Counted from the stretch's first letter, positions 8,331-17,138 are shown. The stretch: DNA of 35,323 nt from Methyloprofundus sp. (GCA_013138555.1 WTCN01000199.1:1-35323); one strand, 5' to 3'. A program made the numbers and translations. The notes: generated from the letters alone by a model not told the origin.

Positions 8331-8390
8331 GCGTTTTTTTGCCCACTAAAATCAAATGGCGGGTGGGCAAAATAGCGCTGCCCACCCTAC
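8331..8390. repeat. GTAGGGTGGGCA-type palindromic repeat between convergent genes
   Basis: On the minus strand it begins GTAGGGTGGGCAGCGC (8390 downward). It contains a perfect nine-base stem, GGGTGGGCA (8361-8369) with TGCCCACCC (8379-8387), plus a further GCCCAC arm at 8341-8346 next to a run of seven Ts. It fills the gap between two convergent glycosyltransferase genes and may act as a terminator in both directions. The same opening sequence recurs at 35300. Confidence 0.7.
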
Positions 8391-8399
8391 AACAGAATA

Positions 8400-9815
8400 T
8401 TATTTACCTGCCTGCAACCATTTTTTTATGAAAGATGGCAACATCTCAGTTATCTCGGATAACTTCGGTGCAGGGCGCAGACAAAAATCTTCATCGTTGA
8501 TAAACAGGTTTTTTCTGGCAATCCATGATAATGGACGGATAGTTTGATAATCTGATTGTAATACTAGATCGAATTGCCTGCGCATACGGTAATATTTAAG
8601 ATAGCGTGGTATAACGTGCGACGAAATGCTTATTTGAGTTATGTTAGCCATGCTAGGTAATTGACGTGGTGCACCATGTGGGGCCATAAAATAGCAGACT
8701 TCTAGTTCGGGGCGTTCGCGCATGACATGTACGAAAATACTTTGTATATTGCTTGTCTGCATATTGATAGTCCACGGGACAAGAATTTTTTTAATCGTTG
8801 GGTCATTTAAAATATGAGCTATTTTCGCAATTTTCTCAGACTTATAGGGTAGCTGAATATTTTTTTTACCTTTAATGCCTTGCTCAAAATCAGCAATCGC
8901 CTGTAAATGCAATTTAGCCAGATCCGGTTTTCCAGCTAATTGATAGTGCAAGGCTTTTTTCAGTGTCCAGCGAATTGAATGCTTAATGGCATCATTATCA
9001 CTGTGTTTCTCTAATAAATATAAAATATTGCGGTTATCATAATAAAGTATCCAGCTAGGAATTTTAGCCATGGCGGATAGATGCCAGATTAATGATTTTG
9101 CAGAAACTGCAATGCGATGTCCTGCTTTGCGGATGCGCAGACACCACTCAACATCATCAAAGTGAATAAAGAAATCCATCCATAAACCCGCTTGCTTTGC
9201 CACGGGAGCGCGAATTAATAACGACGCTGCCGCAACATAATCAACATCCATTTTGGCCTGGCAATGCATGAGTTGTTGACTTAAGTCAACATCACTGGTT
9301 AATAAAGTCTCTACTGGTTTTCCTTTCCAGTTAGAGATTTCCTCAAAATGACGGTTAAACAATAAGGTGCCGCTTTGTTGATCAACAAATGCTCCCATTT
9401 CATTAATGCGCCACGGATAATCCAGTTGCATCATGGTAGAGCCAGCAATGGCAATATCGGGATTTTCATCTAATATAGTGACTAATTCACTTAATGCATT
9501 TTGATGTACCACGACATCGTTATCAAGCAACCAAAGATAGTCATACTGTGCATCAGGTTGTTCAAATGCCCATGCCAATCCCGTATTAAAGCCACCGGTA
9601 CCGCCAATATTTTCTGCATTACGAATAATTTGAATAGCATCAAATTGAGATTCGATAGCCTCGACTGTGCCATCATTACTGGCATTGTCAATCACTAGAA
9701 TATCCAGTTGGTCTCTAGGAAAATTAAGGGTGGATAAGGAGTTGAGTAGATCAATGACATACTCCTTTTTATTCCAGGTAACTATGATAATAAGGATTTT
9801 TGCTGTTGATTTCAT
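8400..9815 (-). CDS. GT2 glycosyltransferase, GlfT2-like (possible galactofuranosyltransferase)
   Basis: This is a 471-residue protein. The GT2 domain runs from about 6 to 240: VIDNASNDGT at 41-50, the nucleotide-contact stretch NIGGTGGFNTG at 69-79, and LLDND with its DxD at 98-100. HFDDVEWCLRIRKAGHRI follows near 220, then a conserved WHLS. The GG-x-GGF pattern and the DD-E-x-R segment are typical of the GT2 branch that includes galactofuranosyl- and rhamnosyltransferases. With glf nearby, transfer of galactofuranose is a reasonable inference. The C-terminal 130 residues form an extra domain that I cannot assign. It overlaps the next upstream gene by four bases (ATGA), so the two are translationally coupled. 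Confidence 0.82.
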   Translation of the reverse strand: MKSTAKILIIIVTWNKKEYVIDLLNSLSTLNFPRDQLDILVIDNASNDGTVEAIESQFDAIQIIRNAENIGGTGGFNTGLAWAFEQPDAQYDYLWLLDNDVVVHQNALSELVTILDENPDIAIAGSTMMQLDYPWRINEMGAFVDQQSGTLLFNRHFEEISNWKGKPVETLLTSDVDLSQQLMHCQAKMDVDYVAAASLLIRAPVAKQAGLWMDFFIHFDDVEWCLRIRKAGHRIAVSAKSLIWHLSAMAKIPSWILYYDNRNILYLLEKHSDNDAIKHSIRWTLKKALHYQLAGKPDLAKLHLQAIADFEQGIKGKKNIQLPYKSEKIAKIAHILNDPTIKKILVPWTINMQTSNIQSIFVHVMRERPELEVCYFMAPHGAPRQLPSMANITQISISSHVIPRYLKYYRMRRQFDLVLQSDYQTIRPLSWIARKNLFINDEDFCLRPAPKLSEITEMLPSFIKKWLQAGK

Positions 9816-10705
9816 GTGCGTCTAAATAGTTGGTGGATAAGGCTATTTTGTTTCCAGAAAGGGATACAGTCTAGCTGGATATTTGCTGGCAGGGTTGTTT
9901 TAATAATGGGTTTGCTTAAACCTTCGCGGGCGGCTTTTAGATAAGACTTTAGTTCGCCAAAACTAAGCGCGCGAATCAGGCCAATCGCTAAGCGCGAAAA
10001 AATTAAATAACTTAGCTGTGGTTGTGGGTAATAACGGCGTAATAACCACAAAGTATTGCGTGTAGGGAAAAATATTCGTCGCGCACCTGGGCGTTGACTG
10101 GGGATGCCGCGATGGACAATAATGCATGCAGGGTCATAAAAAATATCATAGCCCTGTAAACGAACCTGAAAGCTTACTTCAATTTCATTTTGATAAAGAA
10201 AGAAGTCCTCAGGATACCAGCCAATTTTTGCAAATAAATCACGCCTGATAAGAAAACCACAGCCAATGAAAAAAGGTGAGCGAGTTAATGTCGCGCTCTT
10301 AGGTAAATGCCAGCTCCACTGTGGTGTACCGTCGGGTGACTGGATATGCGCGGCAATAAGACCAATGTCCTGACGTTGCTCTAAAGTCTGTAGCGCATGG
10401 TCTATGCCCGTAAGGTTGATAGGGCATGAGTCATCATCTAATATAAGTAAATACTCACCCTGTGCTTTGTTAAAGCCAGCGTTATACCCCGCAATACCGC
10501 TATTTTCAGGCAGTAAAATACTAATAATGCTGGTTTGTTCCTGTAAGTATTCCGCTGTACCATCTGCAGAGCCATTATCAACCGCAATAATCTCTATATC
10601 ATCACGATGAGCGCAAAGCTCTTGCAGACGAGAGCAGGTATTGTGAGTTTCTGCCAGTTTATTAAAGTTAAGGAATACTATGCTTAATTTTATTGCTGAA
10701 GTCAT
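9812..10705 (-). CDS. GT2 family glycosyltransferase
   Basis: This is a 297-residue single-domain GT2 enzyme. The fold begins at LSIVFLNFNK (7-16), with AVDNGSADGT at 41-50, NSGIAGYNAGFNKAQGEY at 68-85 and LILDDDS containing the DxD at 90-92. A later HRG and an arginine-rich region (PGARRIFF) resemble rhamnosyltransferase-type enzymes. Donor and acceptor are unknown. It is the first gene of a two-gene unit with the GlfT2-like enzyme. The minus-strand orientation matches glf and the exporter genes. Confidence 0.83.
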   Translation of the reverse strand: MTSAIKLSIVFLNFNKLAETHNTCSRLQELCAHRDDIEIIAVDNGSADGTAEYLQEQTSIISILLPENSGIAGYNAGFNKAQGEYLLILDDDSCPINLTGIDHALQTLEQRQDIGLIAAHIQSPDGTPQWSWHLPKSATLTRSPFFIGCGFLIRRDLFAKIGWYPEDFFLYQNEIEVSFQVRLQGYDIFYDPACIIVHRGIPSQRPGARRIFFPTRNTLWLLRRYYPQPQLSYLIFSRLAIGLIRALSFGELKSYLKAAREGLSKPIIKTTLPANIQLDCIPFWKQNSLIHQLFRRT

Positions 10706-10781
10706 TTAATTAATAGGTTTAACGGCTCTAAAGGGAGTAATGTGTAGGACGGAATAGTGCCGTGTTTTCCGTTATCGATGT

Positions 10782-11849
10782 TCACTTAATAATAAAATGC
10801 TCAATATTCGAATAAGCGCTAAGGCAGTTGTTATTATAACTGCTAATAGCAACATAATAAGCGCTACCCGTTTCAAGCCTGACAGAAAGATCGGTGGTAT
10901 GGTTCATATCAATACTTCCAATAGTTTGTGCTGCCGGGTAGGGGGCGTAATTTAAGCGATAACCTGATATATTATTTAAAGCATTCCAGCTTGTAGAGAC
11001 TATATTACCATTTATGTTGAGCTTAAGTGAAACCGGAGGAGGTAATTCATGGCTGCTGCAAATATGATCGGAAATAAAGCTGGCATAAGTTTTAAGACGA
11101 GTATAAACGCCGTAGAAATCGACTATTGCACAGCCAAATCCCCAGCTGGTGATACCTGCCTGATGCCAGGTCCGGCTTTCGCTGTCAAAAACAACAAGAG
11201 GTCCACCGCTATCACCAAAGCAGGTATCTTTAAGGCCTAGGCCTTCACCAGCACATAGCATACCATCAGTAATATCTCCCATTGCAGCATCGCAGCGTGG
11301 AGTGTCAATGATGGGTAATTCTACCTGATGCAGGTCTAAGGAGTATTGTCTCGATGTAGGAGAAATTGATCCCCAGCCTAAAGCAATGGCAGGTTTCCCT
11401 GCATTATCCTGAGAAGAAAAAGGTGCTAAAACCTGAATAGGCTGGATGTGTGAGGGGGTTGCTAATTTGATTAAAGCCAGATCATTTTCTAAGCTAAAAT
11501 TATCAAATAAAGGGTGGATGATTATTTGCTCTATTGCTAAGCGTTCGGCATTGCGGTTATCAAGTTCAGCCTGATTAATGATGATATCAAGGCTAGATTT
11601 ATCTTCATAAATCACGCAGTGAGCTGCGGTCAGTACCCAGTCTTTTGCAATCAGACTGGCACCACAAAATAATCCATCACTTATTGAGTAATGTTTATAG
11701 ACCAGGCCCGCCATCCAGGACCATGCATTTGAACCTGCTGTTCTTCCGCCTATTATTTTTGCTATTCTTGGTGTTGCAGAGGCGCTATTGAGATTAATTA
11801 ATACGAGTAGCAAAGCCTGTAAAAAGACAGTAAAGTTTTTTTTAGACAT
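10782..11849 (-). CDS. Secreted trypsin-like serine protease (S1A) with C-terminal FnIII-like domain
   Basis: This is a 355-residue protein with a signal peptide at about 1-25. A likely activation site is K31/IIGG. The catalytic triad is complete: H77 in LTAAHC, D123 in NDLALIKL, S214 in GDSGGP. D208 sits at the base of the S1 pocket, predicting cleavage after Lys or Arg. Cysteines are placed as in trypsins (CGAS/AAHC, C199, C210). Residues 270-355 look like a fibronectin III or similar beta domain (VSTSWNALNNISGYRLNY), a plausible surface or substrate-binding module. Bacterial trypsins of this form occur in Vibrio and other gammaproteobacteria. It sits between polysaccharide genes without overlap and may be an unrelated insertion. 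Confidence 0.9.
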   Translation of the reverse strand: MSKKNFTVFLQALLLVLINLNSASATPRIAKIIGGRTAGSNAWSWMAGLVYKHYSISDGLFCGASLIAKDWVLTAAHCVIYEDKSSLDIIINQAELDNRNAERLAIEQIIIHPLFDNFSLENDLALIKLATPSHIQPIQVLAPFSSQDNAGKPAIALGWGSISPTSRQYSLDLHQVELPIIDTPRCDAAMGDITDGMLCAGEGLGLKDTCFGDSGGPLVVFDSESRTWHQAGITSWGFGCAIVDFYGVYTRLKTYASFISDHICSSHELPPPVSLKLNINGNIVSTSWNALNNISGYRLNYAPYPAAQTIGSIDMNHTTDLSVRLETGSAYYVAISSYNNNCLSAYSNIEHFIIK

Positions 11850-11901
11850 TGAAGTTCTCCGGAATGCGGTAGTAACAAAGTGTTAAAATTTAATTTCCTG
11901 A

Positions 11902-11936
11902 TTGTCGGGGCAATCCACAAGGGATTGTCCCGACAA
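11902..11936. other. 15-bp hairpin between glf and the protease gene
   Basis: TTGTCGGGGCAATCC (11902-11916) pairs with GGATTGTCCCGACAA (11922-11936) over a five-base loop with one wobble pair. It lies downstream of glf on the minus strand and could stop transcription, but no T-run follows directly. It looks equally like a mobile palindromic repeat. Confidence 0.6.
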
Positions 11937-12054
11937 AATACAGGATTAATCATTAAACACTTTCTAAGGATGAGCTATATTTTTTTGCCCGCCTTTTATG
12001 CTGATGGGCACGTTGTTACCTATTTGTTCATCCGGCAGAATGCAAAATCCTTGG

Positions 12055-13215
12055 CTAATCAGCAAATTTATCCTCAAAGACCTGTAAAGCCCGGGCGACA
12101 ATATCATCCATATCATAATAGCGGTTTTCTGCCAGACGCCCCACTAGGGTAATATTCTCAAATTGTTCGGCAAAATCCAGGTAGCGATCAAGCTTCTCTT
12201 TGTTTTCAGCGGTAAAAATAGGGTAGTAAGGAATATTTTTTTGCGGATTATTGCGCTCAAAATCCTGAGGGAATTCTTTAACGATTGAAGTGCCAGAGAT
12301 GGCTTGTTGGCTGATATGTTTAAACTCGGTGATACGAGTATAGTCATAATCATTAGGGTAATTGATTGTTGTCTTTTCCTGAAATTTATCCACAGCCAAA
12401 TGTTCAAATTGAAAAGCTAATGAACGATAAGGTAATTCACCAAAGCGGCTTTCGAATAACTCATCAACAAGACCGGTAAAAATTAATTGTCCATTAAATT
12501 CGGCGTTCATGAATTGCATGGCACCTGTCTCAAAATCAATCTTAAAAATATCTTTAAAATCTGTGTTTAACAATAAGCTGATATTGGGATGGTCAAGCAT
12601 ATTAGTAAATACCTTAGTATAGCCCTGTGCAGGAATGGCTTGATATTTATCTTGAAAATAGCGGTTATCACGGGAAATATGGACAGGTACACGTCCGGTT
12701 ACTTCAGGCGAGATGTCCTCAGGTTTTTTGCCCCACTGTTTAGCCGTATAATTAACGAAAATTTTCTCATAAATAAAGTCAGCAAGAAATTTCAGTTCTT
12801 TATCGTCAATATCGCGCAACTCCAGAATAGGGACTTTTACCCCATAACCAAAGCGCTCGATTAATTTAAGTTCCAGCGAGTCTGCCAGTGATTTAGGCAA
12901 TAAACTATGTAAGCTATTCAGGTTAAAAGGTACGGGCACTTTTTGTCCATCAATAAAAGCTAACACTTCATGCTGGTAGGGTTGCCACTGAGTAAACTGG
13001 CTTAAATAATCAAATACAGGTTTATTATCGGTATGGAATAAATGCGGGCCGTATTTGTGGATTAAAACTCCCTGCTCATCAAAGCAATCGTAGCAATTTC
13101 CGCCAATATGCTGGCGTTTATCAATGACTAAAATGCGCTTATTTTTTTGTGTAGCAAGGCGTTCAGCGAGGACAGAGCCAGCAAAGCCAGCACCAACAAT
13201 GATTGTGTCGAACAT
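12055..13215 (-). CDS. glf: UDP-galactopyranose mutase
   Basis: This is a 386-residue flavoenzyme that interconverts UDP-galactopyranose and UDP-galactofuranose in the cytoplasm. The FAD-binding Rossmann motif VGAGFAGSV is at 7-15, followed by IGGNCYD at 37-43 and the active-site loop YGPHLFHT at 55-62. The late segments TTINYPNDYDYTRITEFKH and NPYYPIFT-like (IPYYPIFTAEN), together with the C-terminal ENRYYDMDD, are family signatures. Length is normal for the bacterial enzyme. It gives the strongest clue to the glycan's composition: the locus needs a galactofuranose donor. Confidence 0.96.
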   Translation of the reverse strand: MFDTIIVGAGFAGSVLAERLATQKNKRILVIDKRQHIGGNCYDCFDEQGVLIHKYGPHLFHTDNKPVFDYLSQFTQWQPYQHEVLAFIDGQKVPVPFNLNSLHSLLPKSLADSLELKLIERFGYGVKVPILELRDIDDKELKFLADFIYEKIFVNYTAKQWGKKPEDISPEVTGRVPVHISRDNRYFQDKYQAIPAQGYTKVFTNMLDHPNISLLLNTDFKDIFKIDFETGAMQFMNAEFNGQLIFTGLVDELFESRFGELPYRSLAFQFEHLAVDKFQEKTTINYPNDYDYTRITEFKHISQQAISGTSIVKEFPQDFERNNPQKNIPYYPIFTAENKEKLDRYLDFAEQFENITLVGRLAENRYYDMDDIVARALQVFEDKFAD

Positions 13216-13754
13216 AAATAAAAAAGTAGAAATTAAAAAAGTCTATTATATAGACAAGTTATAGATTTTCAGAAAAATAATTTCACGGATACCACCTCTT
13301 TAAGGAACGTGCACGAAATAAAACCAGCAACTGGTCAATGCTTAATTATAGGCGCGGCTTTAGCCGCATTGTGCGGATAAATCGTTGATCAAGTTATTTC
13401 ATGCGCGTTCCTAAGGAATGTTAGCCGTTATATAAATGGAATTTATTTATCTGAGAACCTATAGGATATTATCTTTTTTAAAATAGAAAATCGGTATTTG
13501 TTATAATTTTATGGAGGGGGTTGGTTATGGACTTGTTGAAAATATCGGATTACAGCTGAGGTGGAGTGATAGACTTTAGTGGGATAGATAAGTGGGTCGC
13601 TTACTTAAACCTAAGTAAAGTTAAATTCTATGAAAGAAACTTGTTTTTTCTAAAATGACAACTATAATATGAACTTAAGTAGAAAAGCTAAAGTGCTTTA
13701 CCACTAGAGAAATTTGAGTATTAATTGAGGTGATTGATGGGGAGTGGTATTTAA
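13216..13754. other. 539-base intergenic region, one MITE-like element
   Basis: No convincing gene is visible between glf and the lipoprotein gene. The main structure is the palindromic element at 13301-13413. The rest is AT-rich and probably holds the divergent promoters, which I cannot place with confidence. Confidence 0.5.
13301..13413. repeat. MITE-like palindromic element, about 113 bp
   Basis: The arms TAAGGAACGTGCACGAAATA (13301-13320) and the inverted TTATTTCATGCGCGTTCCTA (13394-13413) match at most positions. The interior holds GCGGCTTTAGCCGC (13353 onward) as a small hairpin, and an imperfect pair ACTGGTCAA/TTGATCAAG. No coding capacity is present. Size and terminal inverted repeats fit a miniature non-autonomous transposable element; no target duplication is obvious. 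Confidence 0.65.
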
Positions 13755-14171
13755 GTGATTAAGCAGTCCATAATATGGGGACTACTATCTCTGATTATAT
13801 TTGTAATGAGTGGGTGTGCAGAATTTACTGCAAGTAATCCCGAAGAGGTAGTGGGTCAACGAGTTAATGAACGGTGGGCGGCGTTAATAGAAGGACGGCT
13901 GGAAACAGCTTATAGCTATGAAACGCCTGAGTACAGAGAGCTATACTCCTTTGCGGATTATAGAAAAACAATCAAAGGAGTGGGTTCCTGGAAGAAAATG
14001 GAAGTTGAACATATTGATTGTGCAGAAAAAAAATGTATTGCAAACATTGTAATTCATGTTAGAATCAACATTGGTATGGGCTTTGGGGTTGTTGAAAGTA
14101 ATGCTCGGGCCAAGGAGAACTGGATGCACCATTCCACATCAGGACAGTGGTACCATATCTCAGACCGTTAA
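13755..14171 (+). CDS. Small lipoprotein of unknown function
   Basis: This is a 138-residue protein with a GTG start at 13755 preceded by GGGGAGTGG. The N-terminus is a lipoprotein signal: hydrophobic residues 6-18, then MSGC with the lipidated cysteine at C21. The mature part (QRVNERWAALIEGRLETAYSYE, then YRELYSFADYRKTI) resembles NTF2-like/SnoaL-type small domains that occur in bacterial lipoproteins, but I am not certain. It ends 36 bases before the 552-residue exported protein and is probably co-transcribed with it. Confidence 0.75.
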   Translation: MIKQSIIWGLLSLIIFVMSGCAEFTASNPEEVVGQRVNERWAALIEGRLETAYSYETPEYRELYSFADYRKTIKGVGSWKKMEVEHIDCAEKKCIANIVIHVRINIGMGFGVVESNARAKENWMHHSTSGQWYHISDR

Positions 14172-14207
14172 ATTTTATAAAATTTATTTTTATTTTTGGA
14201 GAAGTAG

Positions 14208-15866
14208 ATGTTTAAAAAAACGAAAATTGCTGCTGTGACGGCAGCAGTATTGGGGCTATCAAGTATGGCTGCTCAGGCTGTTTCATTGAATGAAGCAGCA
14301 TCACAAGGGCAAGTGTTAATTTTTCCTTATTACAATGTTAACAATGGTTTTGTAACAGTTTTTAAGGTCACAAATACAACGAACGAGACTAAAGCGGTAA
14401 AAATTCGTTTTCGTGAGTCAGAGAACTCTAATGATGTATTAGATTTTAATCTCTACATGTCTCCTTTCGATGTATTTAGAATGGATCTTGTAGAAGGTCC
14501 TGATGGTGGTGTTCTGTTAAAAGCACCTGATACTTCTTGTACTCATCCTGAAATTCCTGACGCAGGTATTGACTTTAGACATGATGTATATGAGCATACT
14601 GATGTTAGCGATGTACGAGAAGGTTATTTGGAAGTCATCGAAATGGGGGTTGTGCCTATAGGGAAATTAGAAGGTCAAGAAGGTTCTGCTATTAATGTAG
14701 TGGCTGGTGTTGATCATGGGACGACTGGAGTACCTGCCGATTGTAGCGTAATTAGTGATGCATGGCAGCAAGGTGTCTTTACTCAAGGTGGTGCGGCATC
14801 CAATACAGCAACTATTGATATTAGAAATCCCAATGCGATTGGTTTCAAATATGAAGATCCTAACATGTCAGGTAGTATGAGTGAATCGGGCTTTTATGGT
14901 AAAGCTACGGTCGCTAATTTGAGTAAACCAACAGGTGGATTAATTGGAACATCAATTTTTATTGATACTCTGAATACTGCAGGTTATGTTGCTGAGCCTA
15001 CATCTATCGTTAACTACTCTACGATACCACAGCACTATTTATCTTCAGATCAAAATTTCTACTTATTACCTTCTTTAGCATCAGGAAGTATTCAGTCTAC
15101 TGAAAGCTTTACTTATGATGCTGCAGGCGCTCCAATGCTTGTAACGCGCGACTACCCAACTGTTACTAGAGACTGGGGATTGGACGATCCTAATGTTACA
15201 CCTAGAACACCTGTAGCTTCTGGAATTAACCCTTTTCCAATAGCGGATGCCATGGCAGTCACTGTGCTGGGTAATCAGTATTTCTTAGGAGAGGGTGGCA
15301 CAGTAAGTGATTTTGTCGTTTCTGCACCTATGAGAAAACACGGTATTTATAACAACTATCAGTTTTATCCAGCAGGAACAACAGAGCCAACAACCGGAGA
15401 ATTTGTTCCCGTAGCTGGAGAGGTAGAGAATGGATTCTGGAAGAAGTTAAGTGGAGTAGATCTTACTTCAACTTTTACTTACTTTAATAATGAAGAGCAG
15501 TTTACACAGCCTCAACCTGGTGATTTTTCTCCGCCTAAAGAAACAGAAACAGTAACACAAACGTTTGATAGAGAAGTTAATATCTTAGCTTTGCATATTC
15601 AAACTCTAGGTGAAGCCGCATCTGTGTTAGGGTCTGTTAATGCCGAACCTTTACCAGTAGTTTATACAGAAGGGTGGGGCGTTTTTTCATTTACGAAGGA
15701 TGAATATAACTTAGGTGCTGATCGCTTTGCTGCTTGGGGTGGTGAAGACTCAACAATTCCTGACGCAATGGGAGCACCTTTATTTGGTTTTGCAGCTATA
15801 AGAACACCTCTAAATGATGGGCATATTGGGGAGACATTTCCAAATATCTATAATAGAAAGCGTTAG
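14208..15866 (+). CDS. Large exported protein of unknown function
   Basis: This is a 552-residue protein with a strong ribosome binding site (GGAGAAG at 14198) and a textbook signal peptide cleaving near AAQA/VSL at residue 24. The mature protein starts with a beta-rich segment (QVLIFPYYNVNNGFVTVF, then KVTNTTNETKAVKIRFRE). It is acidic, rich in Thr, Gly and Pro, and has few cysteines. No membrane anchor, PEP-CTERM or autotransporter domain is visible; it simply ends in NRKR. I have an impression of similar proteins in methanotrophs and marine gammaproteobacteria, but know no function. The terminator at 15918 ends its transcript. An exported prolyl isomerase gene follows, suggesting help with folding. 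Confidence 0.75.
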   Translation: MFKKTKIAAVTAAVLGLSSMAAQAVSLNEAASQGQVLIFPYYNVNNGFVTVFKVTNTTNETKAVKIRFRESENSNDVLDFNLYMSPFDVFRMDLVEGPDGGVLLKAPDTSCTHPEIPDAGIDFRHDVYEHTDVSDVREGYLEVIEMGVVPIGKLEGQEGSAINVVAGVDHGTTGVPADCSVISDAWQQGVFTQGGAASNTATIDIRNPNAIGFKYEDPNMSGSMSESGFYGKATVANLSKPTGGLIGTSIFIDTLNTAGYVAEPTSIVNYSTIPQHYLSSDQNFYLLPSLASGSIQSTESFTYDAAGAPMLVTRDYPTVTRDWGLDDPNVTPRTPVASGINPFPIADAMAVTVLGNQYFLGEGGTVSDFVVSAPMRKHGIYNNYQFYPAGTTEPTTGEFVPVAGEVENGFWKKLSGVDLTSTFTYFNNEEQFTQPQPGDFSPPKETETVTQTFDREVNILALHIQTLGEAASVLGSVNAEPLPVVYTEGWGVFSFTKDEYNLGADRFAAWGGEDSTIPDAMGAPLFGFAAIRTPLNDGHIGETFPNIYNRKR

Positions 15867-15917
15867 AAAGGTAAGTCACAGTATATAAATTAAAGAGATT
15901 TAATTTAGAGTGAGAAG

Positions 15918-15948
15918 AGGGAGATGTGTCATGCATCTCCCTTTTTTA
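15918..15948 (+). terminator. Intrinsic terminator after the 552-residue protein gene
   Basis: AGGGAGATG (15918-15926) pairs perfectly with CATCTCCCT (15934-15942) over a seven-base loop, followed by six Ts. It lies about 50 bases after the stop. Confidence 0.88.
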
Positions 15949-16070
15949 TATCAAAAAGAATGTTGCTTTCATTTGAATATAAACGTAGTTCTTATTTCGC
16001 TATCGTTTTATATGGATTATATAACGATGATGCAAACTGATAAATGAAAGGTGTAAAAGGGATAGTGTAA

Positions 16071-16946
16071 GTGAAAAAAATTACAGTTATATTATTATAT
16101 GGTTTTATATCTATAGCGCAGGCTGAGTTAGTAAGGGATAAAAGTGGTATTGACATTGGAAATAGCAATCTGGAAGTTTTATTGGAGGAAGCACCTGTCT
16201 ATGCACAAGTTAATCTGTTAAAAAACAGGAAAAAACTTTATGTGCAGCTTGAACGCTTGTATTTAAGAGATGCAGTTGCACAAATGGCAATACAAGAAGG
16301 GCTAGATAAGGAAGGTATGAATGCAGAAAGATTGCAGGCCATAAGGAATAAGGCATTATACCTATTAAAGTTGGATGCACTGAAAAAGTCGAATAAAAAA
16401 GATTATTCTCCATATGCTAAACAGGTTTATCTGGTTAATCAGGAAGACTACCCTATTGAAGAGAGAGTAAATGCAGCACATATTTTAATTTCTACAAAAA
16501 AGCGAACAGATGCAGAAGCATTAGGAAAGGCACAGAAAATCAGAGAGGAATTAACGCAAGGAGAGGTTTTTTCTACTTTGGCTTTACAGGAGTCTGATGA
16601 TAAATCCGTTAAGGACAATTTGGGCGAACTAGGAAATTTTAGCCGAGATCAAATGGTCAAGCCTTTTTCAGATGTAGTTTTTGCAATGCAGGTGGGTACT
16701 TTTTCAGAACCTGTAAAAACGCAATATGGTTATCATATTATTAAGCTGAATAAAAAACTGGTGAAGGGTGTTAAATCATTTGAAGAGGTTAAAGATAGTA
16801 TTATCACTAAGCTAAAAGAAAAAGATTGGGAGCGTACAAGAAAAGAGTTTTTTGAGCAGCTTAAAAAGGATAATAAGATGCAAATTGATGATAAAGCGGT
16901 TGATGAGTTTGTCAGAAAAAAGTTAAATGAGTTTGGTCGCCGGTAA
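16071..16946 (+). CDS. Exported parvulin-type peptidyl-prolyl isomerase
   Basis: This is a 291-residue protein starting with GTG at 16071 behind AAAGGGA. Residues 1-18 are a signal peptide (SIAQA/EL). Residues 25-120 form a helical SurA/PpiD-like chaperone region. The parvulin domain is at about 134-227: AAHILIST, a run of helices, LGNFSRDQMVKPFSDVVF, then YGYHIIKL. A charged helical tail follows. Such proteins act in the periplasm on outer-membrane or secreted clients. It is separated from the 552-residue protein by a terminator, so it has its own promoter. An imperfect palindrome (ATCGTT at 16002, AACGAT at 16023) lies in that spacer. Confidence 0.88.
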   Translation: MKKITVILLYGFISIAQAELVRDKSGIDIGNSNLEVLLEEAPVYAQVNLLKNRKKLYVQLERLYLRDAVAQMAIQEGLDKEGMNAERLQAIRNKALYLLKLDALKKSNKKDYSPYAKQVYLVNQEDYPIEERVNAAHILISTKKRTDAEALGKAQKIREELTQGEVFSTLALQESDDKSVKDNLGELGNFSRDQMVKPFSDVVFAMQVGTFSEPVKTQYGYHIIKLNKKLVKGVKSFEEVKDSIITKLKEKDWERTRKEFFEQLKKDNKMQIDDKAVDEFVRKKLNEFGRR

Positions 16947-17019
16947 GACCTGAATTCGTATAATAAGCGAATAACCTCTGAAAGTAACGAATAGCATACA
17001 CCAGTTGAATTGAGACAAG

Positions 17020-17111
17020 ACATAGGTGTAACTAAAACAGCTATCAAACAATTTACAGGGGCTGCAATGAGCTATAAGCACCTCTGTCCTGAAGAAAGAT
17101 ATTATACCGGG
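17020..17111 (+). pseudogene. IS30-family transposase, N-terminal fragment
   Basis: An ATG at 17067 opens the peptide MSYKHLCPEERYYTG, which matches the start of IS30-type transposases (MSYxxLxxEERYxI). The match breaks off after about 15 residues at the junction with ISKra4-like sequence. The bases just upstream (from about 17020) probably include the IS30 leader. Only a stub remains and it cannot be functional. Confidence 0.6.
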
Positions 17112-17138
17112 TGCGACCACCATTTGGGCCAAGTTAAC

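Noticed and set aside
12589..12864. Plus-strand open frame inside glf
   Set aside because: It is antisense to a clear UDP-galactopyranose mutase with all motifs present.
14208..15866. S-layer, autotransporter or PEP-CTERM identity for the 552-residue protein
   Set aside because: No SLH domain, beta-barrel C-terminus or PEP-CTERM tail is visible, so no such label is justified.
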